Source: Lachnospiraceae bacterium JC7 (GTDB taxonomy: Bacteria; Bacillota; Clostridia; Lachnospirales; Lachnospiraceae). From it: a stretch of DNA of 64,000 nt. Shown here piece by piece: positions 44,854-53,174 of this stretch (positions within the stretch are counted from its first letter, which is position 1; the number at the start of each line of letters is the position of its first letter). The translations under genes were made by a program, and so were the position numbers. The notes under the pieces are model-generated. The model did no database searches and was not told the origin of the DNA. It saw nothing but the letters and a program-made list of their open reading frames with translations. The stretch covers positions 35,579-99,578 of the forward strand of contig ALYD01000011.1 of NCBI GenBank assembly GCA_000513555.1. Direction: 5' to 3'.

Positions 44854-44904
44854 ATAGGCAATATTATAAAATCGTAAAGTATTGGCAATAAACTGCCTAT
44901 TTTT
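44854..44904 (+). other. Leader hairpin upstream of the DegT gene
   Basis: ATAGGCA (44854-44860) pairs with TGCCTAT (44894-44900), with inner CAATATT/AGTATTG, followed by TTTT. It could be an attenuator-like element or a regulator site in the leader; no promoter is clear. Confidence 0.4.
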
Positions 44905-44923
44905 GCGTATTTTTGGAGATAAA

Positions 44924-46036
44924 ATGTCAGATATAGATAGAAATATAATTAATGTAACAAAGGCGAGTCTGCCTCCTTTTGATGAGTATACAGAGATGCT
45001 CAGGGAGATATGGGATTCGGCATGGCTCACCAATATGGGAAAGTTCCATGAAGAATTAAGAGCAAAGCTTAAAGACTATCTCAAGGTCGGATCCGTTCAG
45101 CTTTTTGTCAACGGACACAGTGCCCTTGAGTTTTTGATTCAGGCCATGGATCTTTCGGGAGAGGTCATCACCACTCCTTTCTCTTTTTCTTCTACGACCC
45201 ATGCCATCGTCAGAAACGGACTTAAGCCTGTATTCTGCGATATAAGCCTGAAGGACTATACATTGGACCCGGATAAACTGGAGGCACTTATTACAGACAG
45301 GACTTCCGCTATTCTGCCGGTGCATGTGTACGGAAATATCTGTAATGTGGAAAAGATTCAGGAGATAGCGGACCGTCACCATCTTAAGGTACTCTATGAT
45401 GCTGCCCATACCTTCGGAGAAGAGTATAAGGGAAGAGGCGTCGGAAGCTTTGGTGATGCCTCCATGTTCTCTTTCCATGCCACAAAGGTGTTTAATTCCA
45501 TAGAGGGCGGTGCCATCACCACGGGAAAGCCGGACGAAAAGCTCATGGCGAAGCTTTATGAGCTGAAGAATTTCGGGATCCTCGGACAGGAGGAGGTGGC
45601 TTCTGTAGGCGGAAACGGCAAAATGAACGAATTTGCTGCCGCCATGGGACTCTGCAATCTCCGACATGTGGACAGTTATATCGAAAGACGTAAGCTTGTG
45701 TTTGAGCGATATATGGAGAATCTTTCGGGAGTATCCGGTATCATCCTTCCGGAGCTTAATCCTGATGTTAAACCGAATTATGCATATATGCCGGTTCGTT
45801 TCCATGGCTACAAGAGAACAAGGGATGAGATCTTCGCTGTTCTCAAGTCCGGCAATGTAAATGCCAGAAAGTATTTTTATCCATGTATCAATGCTTACAG
45901 CTGCTATAAGGATCAGTATGATGTCAATGACACGCCTAATGCGCTCCTTGCATCAACGGAGGTGCTTACCCTTCCGATATTCCCGGATCTTGATCTCGAG
46001 GATGTGGACAGGATCTGCATGATGATACTGAATTAA
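44924..46036 (+). CDS. DegT/DnrJ/EryC1-type sugar aminotransferase
   Basis: PLP-dependent enzyme that aminates a keto-sugar nucleotide. 370 residues from ATG 44924 with GGAG upstream. Landmarks: FVNGHSALEFLIQAMDL (phosphate-binding turn), VITTPFSFSSTTHAI, ILPVHVYGN, and DAAHTFG with the PLP Asp. The Schiff-base Lys is in FSFHATKVFNSIEGG (about residue 187). It heads a plus-strand series followed 12 bases later by the ATP-grasp gene, so its amino sugar may be the substrate of that ligase. Confidence 0.93.
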   Translation: MSDIDRNIINVTKASLPPFDEYTEMLREIWDSAWLTNMGKFHEELRAKLKDYLKVGSVQLFVNGHSALEFLIQAMDLSGEVITTPFSFSSTTHAIVRNGLKPVFCDISLKDYTLDPDKLEALITDRTSAILPVHVYGNICNVEKIQEIADRHHLKVLYDAAHTFGEEYKGRGVGSFGDASMFSFHATKVFNSIEGGAITTGKPDEKLMAKLYELKNFGILGQEEVASVGGNGKMNEFAAAMGLCNLRHVDSYIERRKLVFERYMENLSGVSGIILPELNPDVKPNYAYMPVRFHGYKRTRDEIFAVLKSGNVNARKYFYPCINAYSCYKDQYDVNDTPNALLASTEVLTLPIFPDLDLEDVDRICMMILN

Positions 46037-46048
46037 GAGGTAATTGTA

Positions 46049-47068
46049 ATGGAAAAAAGAACGGCGCTGGTCACGGCTATAGGTTCCTTTGCTGCAGATG
46101 CAGTCATAAGAACCCTTCGTGAAATGGGCTACAGAGTGATCGGCAGTGATATATATGAGAAGGATTGGGTGGCCAATTCTCTGGATGTGGACGTATTTTA
46201 TAAAGCTCCGTATGCCAGTGATGAGGAAGCGTACATTTCCTTCATTAAGGATGTCTGTGAAAAGGAAGGTGTGGACAGGATACTTCCTGTTATCGATCTT
46301 GAAGTGGATGCACTTAATCGTCACAGGGATGAGATAGAGAAGAACGGTGTCACGATATGCATGTCTGACAAAGAGGCTATAGAAGTTTTGCGTGACAAGT
46401 ATCGCATGACAGAGCTTGTAAAGGATGTCCTCGACAAAAGCGATGATGAAGAGCTGAAGAAGACGGTAAGGGTTATCCCGTCCGAAAAGGCTTCAGAGGT
46501 GGATTTTGAGGAGATAGAATTCCCTGTCATACTTAAACCTGTGGATGGACGAAGCTCCAGCGGACTTTATCGTATCTATCAGGAGGATCAGCTCGGCTTC
46601 GCCTTTTCAAGCATCATGGATCCTACGAAGCTCAATGATACGGCTCTTGAGAAGTATATCGTGCAGCCTATGATAAAGGGCAATGTTGTCACAGTGGATA
46701 TCCTGAGAGACGGTGAAGGTAATTGCAGGGCTGTTCCAAGAGAAGAGCTTGTAAGGACCCTGAACGGTGCAGGCCTCAGTGTCAGGGTGATGGAGGATAA
46801 AGTGCTTCAGGATGCCTGCTGCAAGATCGCAGAGGGTGCCGGAATAAAGGGCTGTGTTAACTTTGAGTTCATTCATGGAGAGGGATCCGGAGTTTATTAT
46901 TTTGTGGAATGTAATCCTCGTTTTTCCGGAGGAATAGCTTTCACAGAGCTTGCGGGTGTACCGATGATAAGGAACCATATGTACATTTTTGACGGCAGGG
47001 CCATGGAAGACATGCCTGCTCCAAAGTGTGGCTTTATGACCAGAAAATATCAGGAAATCAGGATGTGA
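46049..47068 (+). CDS. ATP-grasp ligase, CarB-like
   Basis: 339 residues. N-terminal pre-ATP-grasp domain (ALVTAIGSFAADAVIRTLREMGYRVIGSD), then the ATP-grasp body with FPVILKPVDGRSSSGLYRI (Lys of the ATP site) and the C-terminal metal-binding YYFVECNPRFSGGIAF. Such stand-alone CarB-like proteins in glycan clusters form an acyl-phosphate and join a carboxylate to an amine. Adjacency to the aminotransferase suggests amidation of an amino sugar, for example with an amino acid. Substrates are not determined. Confidence 0.88.
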   Translation: MEKRTALVTAIGSFAADAVIRTLREMGYRVIGSDIYEKDWVANSLDVDVFYKAPYASDEEAYISFIKDVCEKEGVDRILPVIDLEVDALNRHRDEIEKNGVTICMSDKEAIEVLRDKYRMTELVKDVLDKSDDEELKKTVRVIPSEKASEVDFEEIEFPVILKPVDGRSSSGLYRIYQEDQLGFAFSSIMDPTKLNDTALEKYIVQPMIKGNVVTVDILRDGEGNCRAVPREELVRTLNGAGLSVRVMEDKVLQDACCKIAEGAGIKGCVNFEFIHGEGSGVYYFVECNPRFSGGIAFTELAGVPMIRNHMYIFDGRAMEDMPAPKCGFMTRKYQEIRM

Positions 47069-47069
47069 T

Positions 47070-47792
47070 ATGAAAGAAAGATCTGACAGAGAATCAAATA
47101 AGGGCAGAGTGATCCTGATCATACCTGCGTATAACGAAGCGAAAAATCTTCCGAAGGTTGTGACGGATATACTTTCTCAGGATTTTCCCATGGACTATAT
47201 CATAGTCTCAGACGGTTCCACAGATGGAACCCATGAGCTTTGCGAGAGGGAGCACTATAACTATATCGAGCTTCCGGTGAATCTGGGACTTGCAGGATGT
47301 TTCCAGACGGGAATGAAGTATGCCCATAGAATGGGCTACAGCTACGCAGTCCAGTTCGACGGCGACGGACAGCACCGGGCGGCTGATGTGGAGACCCTTT
47401 ATAACAAAATGAAAGAGGGAAACTATGATATAGTACTGGGATCCCGTTTCCTTGAGAAAAAGAAGGGCGGATCCATGAGAGAGATAGGATCAAGACTTAT
47501 ATCCATGGCTATAAAGCTTACAACCGGAAAGACTATTACGGACCCTACATGCGGACTCAGGATGTACAGTGATAAGGTGATCGACGGTTTTGCCAATCGT
47601 CTTAATTACGGTCCGGAACCTGATACCATATCTTATCTTATGAAAAACGGGGCCAGTGTAGTTGAGGCGCCTGTCACCATAGATGAAAGATTATCCGGAG
47701 AGTCATATCTCCGTCCTATAAATGCCATGAAGTACATGGCACGAATGCTCATTTCCATACTGGTGATCCAGAGAAGCAGAAAGAGGGAATAA
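47070..47792 (+). CDS. GT2 glycosyltransferase, polyprenyl-phosphate mannosyl/glucosyl type
   Basis: 240 residues, starting one base after the ATP-grasp stop. Landmarks: VILIIPAYNEAKNLPKVV, IIVSDGSTDGTHELC, VQFDGDGQHRAADVE (DxD) and IVLGSRFLEKKKG. This matches dolichol-phosphate-mannose synthase-like GT2 enzymes that load a sugar on polyprenyl phosphate. It lacks the C-terminal membrane helices of longer forms, so the acceptor lipid is inferred. A DUF2304 protein, frequent companion of this class, lies 2.4 kb downstream in the same run. Confidence 0.9.
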   Translation: MKERSDRESNKGRVILIIPAYNEAKNLPKVVTDILSQDFPMDYIIVSDGSTDGTHELCEREHYNYIELPVNLGLAGCFQTGMKYAHRMGYSYAVQFDGDGQHRAADVETLYNKMKEGNYDIVLGSRFLEKKKGGSMREIGSRLISMAIKLTTGKTITDPTCGLRMYSDKVIDGFANRLNYGPEPDTISYLMKNGASVVEAPVTIDERLSGESYLRPINAMKYMARMLISILVIQRSRKRE

Positions 47793-47800
47793 CGAATAAA

Positions 47801-49069
47801 GTGACAGATACAAAAAGAGATTTTTTATGGAATGCCATAGGAAGCCTGACTTATGCCATGGCGTCCATCGTGCTGGCATTTGCGGTCATCAGGATTGCAG
47901 GGGCTGATGACGGCGGTATATTTGGATTTGGTTTCTCTACCCTGGGACAGCAGATGTTCATCATCGCCTACTTCGGTATCAGATCCTTCCATATTACGGA
48001 TATGAAAAAGCAGTTCAGCTTTGGGGATTACCTTTGCACGAGACGCCTCACTTCATTACTGGCAGTTTTTGCCAGCTTTTTGTTTGTCGGGGGACAGATG
48101 GTCATGGGGAATTACGATCTTCATAAGGCCTTCATACTTCTGCTCCTTGCATTTTATAAGGTGATCGACGGGTATGCGGATGTTTATGAGTCGGAGCTTC
48201 AGCGACAGGGCCTGCTTTACAGGACAGGACAGTCACTGGCTTTCCGAACAGGACTTTCTGTAGTTACACTTCTTTCTATACTGACCCTTACTAAGGATCT
48301 TTTTGCGGCTGTAGCAGCAGCTGATGTTATGCAGCTTTTCGGAACCTATGCCTTTTCGGTGCGGGTTCTGAGGCAGGCTCCTGAAGTTGACAGGAGTATG
48401 GTAAAGGATAATATAAAGTCCATGCTTGGTTCGACAGTGCTTCTTTTCCTCAGCGTATTCGTGGATTTTTATATTTTTTCGGCATCGAAATATGCTATAG
48501 ATGCGAAGCTGAATGACGCGGCATCAGGTTATTTCAATGTACTTTTTATGCCGACATCCTTTATTTATCTTATAGCGAACTTTCTTATCAGACCTATGCT
48601 CACGAAGCTGGCGGATCAGTTTGCCATGAAGGATTCAGAGGCATTTAAGAAGACTTCGGTATATATGCTGAAGGCTGTTGTTCTTCTCAGTATAGTTATC
48701 ATAGTCGGGGCACTGGTGTTCGGTCGCCTTGGACTCTGGATCTTTGAACTGATCCTTGGAGCGGGTGCTGAGGGGAAACTGGTATCGGAGTATATGACCT
48801 TTATACTTCTGATAGGCGGCGGAGCTCTTTATGCCTTTGCCAACGTAATGTATTATATTCTGGTCACAGTACGTAAACAGTTCCTTATTTTTGCCGGCTA
48901 TGTCATGACGGCAGTTATAGCAGTGTTTTCCGCAGAACCGATGGTCCGCATGAAGGGGATGTTCGGCGGGGCTGCGAATTATTTTATGCTTATGGGGATC
49001 CTCGTTATCCTGTTTTCCGTATTCGTTCTAAAGGCGGTACGTGAGATGGAACGAGAAGAGAAGATCTGA
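47801..49069 (+). CDS. MOP-type polysaccharide flippase, second copy
   Basis: 422 residues beginning at GTG 47801, 8 bases after the previous stop. About 12 hydrophobic helices, with an N-terminal amphipathic start KRDFLWNAIGSLTYAMASIVLAFAVIRIAG. Overall layout is a Wzx/MATE-like exporter of the polysaccharide family, more divergent than the first flippase (39147). It is embedded between two glycosyltransferases of the aminotransferase run, so it probably exports the product of that run. Confidence 0.8.
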   Translation: MTDTKRDFLWNAIGSLTYAMASIVLAFAVIRIAGADDGGIFGFGFSTLGQQMFIIAYFGIRSFHITDMKKQFSFGDYLCTRRLTSLLAVFASFLFVGGQMVMGNYDLHKAFILLLLAFYKVIDGYADVYESELQRQGLLYRTGQSLAFRTGLSVVTLLSILTLTKDLFAAVAAADVMQLFGTYAFSVRVLRQAPEVDRSMVKDNIKSMLGSTVLLFLSVFVDFYIFSASKYAIDAKLNDAASGYFNVLFMPTSFIYLIANFLIRPMLTKLADQFAMKDSEAFKKTSVYMLKAVVLLSIVIIVGALVFGRLGLWIFELILGAGAEGKLVSEYMTFILLIGGGALYAFANVMYYILVTVRKQFLIFAGYVMTAVIAVFSAEPMVRMKGMFGGAANYFMLMGILVILFSVFVLKAVREMEREEKI

Positions 49070-49093
49070 TATTCCCGGAAGAGGCAATGATAA

Positions 49094-50086
49094 ATGAAAA
49101 CAGTAGATGTGATCATACCCGCATATAAGCCGGGTGAAAAGTTCATAAGACAGCAGAGGATGCTTCAGAATCAGACCTATCCTGTAAACAGGGTCATCAT
49201 AGTAAACACTGAAGCCGAGTTCCTCGACAGGGATATACTTAAGGACTATGCCAATGTTTACGTAAGAGACATTACGGCCGCCGAGTTCGACCATGGCGCC
49301 ACCAGAAATCTGGGAGTGTCCCTTTCCACAGCTGACTATTTCCTGCTTATGACTGATGATGCGGTCCCTAAGGATGAAAAACTCGTGGAGAACCTCGTCA
49401 GGATGATGGAAGGTGATGATCTAAAGCAGGTTCCGTCGGGTAAAGACGGGGGTTCTTATGGCGATGCGACAGCTTCGGATAAAGTTGAAAAGAACTGTAA
49501 AATAGCTGCCGTATACGGAAGGCAGCTTGCCACGGAGGAGAGCTCTGTTGATGAGAAGTATTCCAGAAACTTCAATTATCCCGACAGATCATTTGTGAAG
49601 ACAATTGATGATCTTCCGAGACTCGGTATCAAGACTTTTTTTGAGTCAAATGTGTGCTGTCTCTACAGGAGAGATGTGTTTGATGAACTGAATGGGTTTC
49701 CAAACCACACCATCTTTAATGAGGACATGATATACTGCAGCAAGATGCTTAAAGCAGGATATGCAAGTGCTTACTGCGCGGAGGCAGAGGTTCTTCATGC
49801 CCACAATTACAATGGAATACAGCAGCTCCATCGTAATTTTGACCTCGGTGTCTCCCAGGCGGATAATCCTGAGGTTTTCGGAGGGATAAAATCCGAAGGA
49901 GAGGGGATCAGGCTTGTAAAGGGCAATGCGCTTTCACTTTTGAAAAAGGGAAGGATCTTTTCGACTATAAGGCTCATATGGATATCCGCATGTAAATACA
50001 TAGGATATCGTCTGGGTAAGAACTATAAAAAACTGTCCCGTAAGACTATTATGAAACTGACCATGAATAAGCATTACTGGGACTGA
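49094..50086 (+). CDS. GT2 glycosyltransferase, RfbF-like rhamnosyltransferase
   Basis: 330 residues. Opening VDVIIPAYKPGEKFIRQQRML, then AAEFDHGATRNLGVSLSTADYFLLMTDDAVP, the hallmark of rhamnosyl-type GT2 enzymes (the FDHGATRN motif). FNEDMIYCSKMLKAGYASAY holds the catalytic Asp region. It probably uses the dTDP-rhamnose made by rfbABD. C-terminal residues are basic (YKKLSRKTIMKL) and may contact membrane lipid. An acidic insertion around residues 110-140 is unusual for the family. Confidence 0.9.
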   Translation: MKTVDVIIPAYKPGEKFIRQQRMLQNQTYPVNRVIIVNTEAEFLDRDILKDYANVYVRDITAAEFDHGATRNLGVSLSTADYFLLMTDDAVPKDEKLVENLVRMMEGDDLKQVPSGKDGGSYGDATASDKVEKNCKIAAVYGRQLATEESSVDEKYSRNFNYPDRSFVKTIDDLPRLGIKTFFESNVCCLYRRDVFDELNGFPNHTIFNEDMIYCSKMLKAGYASAYCAEAEVLHAHNYNGIQQLHRNFDLGVSQADNPEVFGGIKSEGEGIRLVKGNALSLLKKGRIFSTIRLIWISACKYIGYRLGKNYKKLSRKTIMKLTMNKHYWD

Positions 50087-50191
50087 ACTTTTAAATTTAC
50101 CGGTGATAAGGATGTGCGGAAAGGCCTTTTACACAGACCTGCCGTACACTGATTTACCTTAATCATCACAATATAAAGGAGATTTATCGTC

Positions 50192-50623
50192 ATGATGACA
50201 CCGCTTTTCAGGGTAGTGCTGGTGGCAGTATCGGTTGGAACGCTGGGGATAGTGCTCAGCAGGATACGTAAGTCAAAACTGAATATAGAGGACTCTATTT
50301 TCTGGATACTGCTGGTATTCATGTTCGTGGTCTTTGCCGTATTTCCTTCAGTGCCGGATACTCTGGCCGGCCTTCTGGGAATTTACAGTACTGCAAATTT
50401 TCTGTTCCTTTTCATGATATTCATACTGATCATGAGACTCTTTTCCATGAGTATGCGTCTCAGTTCGCTTGAAGACAAGGTGAAAAGTCTTGTTCAGGAG
50501 ATCGCACTGAGAGACAGTCATAAAGCGGAAGAGGAAAGAATGAACGTGACATTGGAATCAAAAGCAGAGCCTCAGGTCAAGACTGCGGCCTCAGAGGAAG
50601 AGTCCGCGGGACAGGGTGAATGA
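50192..50623 (+). CDS. DUF2304 small membrane protein
   Basis: 143 residues with three hydrophobic helices in the first 90 residues (PLFRVVLVAVSVGTLGIVL, SIFWILLVFMFVVFAVF, ANFLFLFMIFILIMRLF), then a cytoplasmic helix. This is the DUF2304 layout, a protein usually paired with polyprenyl-phosphate GT2 enzymes in surface-glycan loci. The C-terminal 40 residues are acidic and poorly conserved. AGGAGA precedes ATG 50192. Confidence 0.85.
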   Translation: MMTPLFRVVLVAVSVGTLGIVLSRIRKSKLNIEDSIFWILLVFMFVVFAVFPSVPDTLAGLLGIYSTANFLFLFMIFILIMRLFSMSMRLSSLEDKVKSLVQEIALRDSHKAEEERMNVTLESKAEPQVKTAASEEESAGQGE

Positions 50624-50624
50624 T

Positions 50625-51776
50625 ATGGCTGAAGGTAAACAGCGTTCTCTTTTATGGGATATATTTAAAGGCTTCGGAATAATATTCATTGTATTCGGAC
50701 ACACCGGAAAGGTGGGAGGTGCCATAGTCTATCTTTTTCATCTGGCGCTTTTCTTTTTCGTAACGGGATATTTTTTCAATGAAGACAAGTACGGTGACAG
50801 GCCCTTTGTTTATCTGGGGCACCGTATAGCAGGTGCGTGGCCCAAATATGTGCTTTACTGTGTATTTTTTGCACTTACGCACAATTATGCGGTCACTCAC
50901 GGACTCATGACAGAGGGATCTGTGATCTATGATACACCGCAGTTTGTTCATTCCGTTATAGGCAGTATGGTTTTCGAGAGACCTGAACTGTATTCCGGTC
51001 CCATGTGGTTCGTGCCTCTGTGGCTTTTGGGAGCGGTACTCTTTGCAGGAATCGTACATGTGTCGAGAAGTCTTGCCGGATATCTGGTCAGGATAAGCTC
51101 CTATAATGTGATGAAGCAGGCGTTCATCATCATTCTGACAGGAGCCTGCATAGTTATCGGACAGTACGTGGTGGATAAGGGTATAAATGTTCTTTATCAT
51201 ATGGAACTTGCATTTGTGATCGAACCCTTCTTTGCTCTTGGCTACTTCATGAGAAAGCATCTTCCTGATTTTCAGGAGAAGCTGCCGGTTCCTTTTATGG
51301 CGGTTCTTGCAGCAGGAATATTCTATATTTTCACAAGATTCATAGAAGCGGGAATATGGTTCGATCTGGCAAGTCAGCTCATATTCGGAATGTGGTTCTA
51401 TGTGGGCGGCATACTGGGAATAATATTTACCATACTGATTTCGAAATTGCTTGAGAGATTAAGGATTCCCGAAGAAGTGATGAAGAAGATCCCGCTTATG
51501 AAAAATGCCACAAATCCCTGTGCGGGACTCGTGGCTCTTGCGGGACGCTACAGCTTTGATATCATGGCGTTTCATATTTTTGTATTTAAAATGATGGATA
51601 TGGTCCTCAGAAAGGTGTATTACCGTGATCCTGGAATGAGTCTTTCCCGGTATCCGTCGCCGCTTTCCATTGAGTGGTGGATACTATACCTCGTTATAGG
51701 GGTGCTTGTTCCTCTGGCAGTCGGAATTATGCTTGATAAACTTAAGAAGACTGTCAAAGGCGGTTTAAAGCCCTGA
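50625..51776 (+). CDS. Acyltransferase family 3 protein, second copy
   Basis: 383 residues. ATG 50625 is the natural start, two bases after the DUF2304 stop; GTG 50616 in frame is also possible. The N-terminal helix and His are in LLWDIFKGFGIIFIVFGHTGKVGG, with about ten helices in total, as in OafA-type O-acetylases. It is the last plus-strand gene of the run, and its 3' end overlaps the convergent third acyltransferase by 23 bases. Confidence 0.85.
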   Translation: MAEGKQRSLLWDIFKGFGIIFIVFGHTGKVGGAIVYLFHLALFFFVTGYFFNEDKYGDRPFVYLGHRIAGAWPKYVLYCVFFALTHNYAVTHGLMTEGSVIYDTPQFVHSVIGSMVFERPELYSGPMWFVPLWLLGAVLFAGIVHVSRSLAGYLVRISSYNVMKQAFIIILTGACIVIGQYVVDKGINVLYHMELAFVIEPFFALGYFMRKHLPDFQEKLPVPFMAVLAAGIFYIFTRFIEAGIWFDLASQLIFGMWFYVGGILGIIFTILISKLLERLRIPEEVMKKIPLMKNATNPCAGLVALAGRYSFDIMAFHIFVFKMMDMVLRKVYYRDPGMSLSRYPSPLSIEWWILYLVIGVLVPLAVGIMLDKLKKTVKGGLKP

Positions 51777-52962
51777 CAAAAAATCCGATGACCCTATTCT
51801 GAAGCTTTCCTATGGTGAGTTCATAGACAGGGGCTGCGATAAAAAGTCCTATGAAGGTTATGACCGCGATGATGATAAATTCTTTTGTATAGGATATACG
51901 GTTCACCATCAGAATGTAGAGCTTTAAGGAAAGACAGCATATCAGCGGAAAGTGAATAAGGTATACCGAAAAGTTTGTTGGAGCGAGGCGTTTCATGACG
52001 CCGAGCTCCAATATTTTTTGCAGAAATCTGCAGTTCATGATCCCCATTATGAGGAAAAAGCTGAAGCCTATGACCCAGTACATATTCCAAGTGAAGTAAG
52101 GAAGAAGATCAGGATAGTTCCTGTGTACATATGGACTTATGTAATTTACGAGTCCTCCCGCATCCAGGATAACGGGGATAAGAGCAACCACCAGAAAAAT
52201 GAGGTCACAGACAGGGGAAACATTTTCTTCCGATCTGAATTTTCTTTTTATGAGTTTATCAAGGTACATCATTACGGTTCCCATGAGAACCAGAACAAGA
52301 TGGAAAAAGTTTGGTTCCGGTGAAAAAACAAAACTTATGGCCATAAGGATCAGGGCAAAAGCATTGACAAAAAACAGGACAGGGGATGTTTCCTTTGAAC
52401 TGTTTCCTGAAGTGCATAAATGTCTTATGTAGTTATAAACGTAAATAAGGCAGGTTCCGCCGAAGATATATTTCATCATCCAGAGAGGTCCGTTCAGAGT
52501 GCCGTCCATGGTAAGGGAGGCCATGATGAGCTCGTTTATACCATATGGGTGGTTATAGAAGGTGCTGACCCAGCTGTTGTGCAGGAGCTCGCTTGATATG
52601 AGCGTGGGGAACCCGAGAGTGTAGTACATCAAAAATGTAATGGTATTGATGAAAAAGAAGGGGACCACAAATCTTATGTAGCGGCCTACCAGCTGAAGCA
52701 AAAGCTCCTTTAGGGAGCTTATTTTCTTAAAAGATGCGAGATAGCCTGATATGATGCAGAAGCCGTAAAGCGCCAGGTTCGAATCCACCAGGATGGAAAG
52801 AGGGGGAAGGAACAGCATCTGAAGCTCGGGTCTCAAATCCGGTTTTACTTCGCACATGGTCCAGAAGACGCCTGTGAAGTGGGTCCAGAATATGATGAGG
52901 CAGAATATGTATTTGAGTGAATCCAGATATAAAAGACGTTTCGGCTTTGTGTTCTGTGACAT
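51754..52962 (-). CDS. Acyltransferase family 3 protein, third copy
   Basis: 402 residues, minus strand, about ten helices. Opening RLLYLDSLKYIFCLIIFWTHFTGVF carries the Asp-Ser and the conserved His of family 3, and NLALYGFCIISGYLASFKK gives the second signature. The protein is most like the other two in architecture but not closely in sequence. It stands as a single gene with its start near the DUF2142 promoter region, transcribed away from it. Confidence 0.87.
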   Translation of the reverse strand: MSQNTKPKRLLYLDSLKYIFCLIIFWTHFTGVFWTMCEVKPDLRPELQMLFLPPLSILVDSNLALYGFCIISGYLASFKKISSLKELLLQLVGRYIRFVVPFFFINTITFLMYYTLGFPTLISSELLHNSWVSTFYNHPYGINELIMASLTMDGTLNGPLWMMKYIFGGTCLIYVYNYIRHLCTSGNSSKETSPVLFFVNAFALILMAISFVFSPEPNFFHLVLVLMGTVMMYLDKLIKRKFRSEENVSPVCDLIFLVVALIPVILDAGGLVNYISPYVHRNYPDLLPYFTWNMYWVIGFSFFLIMGIMNCRFLQKILELGVMKRLAPTNFSVYLIHFPLICCLSLKLYILMVNRISYTKEFIIIAVITFIGLFIAAPVYELTIGKLQNRVIGFFVRALNRL

Positions 52963-53084
52963 GTAAAATGCTCCTAAATATTATTGTATATGTTCCTTCA
53001 CACTTTACTAAATATGATGATAAAGCGCAATGGATTAGAGTTGGAGATAGACTTTATGGGAGCATAAGTGGGGGATAGACTTAT

Positions 53085-53128
53085 GACACTTATATCATTT
53101 TGACACCTATATCAATCTATTGTAAAAT
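53085..53128 (+). promoter_or_regulatory. Promoter with overlapping direct repeats, DUF2142 unit
   Basis: TTGACA (53100-53105), exact 17-base spacer, TAAAAT (53123-53128). GACACTTATATCA (53085-53097) and GACACCTATATCA (53102-53114) are a direct repeat with 17-base period that overlaps the -35 box. Two further near-repeats GATAGACTT lie around 53046 and 53074. The arrangement suggests an operator for an unidentified regulator. Confidence 0.75.
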
Positions 53129-53174
53129 TGGAAAGATTTAGACATGGAAAGATTTAACGGAAGGTGAGGCGAAA

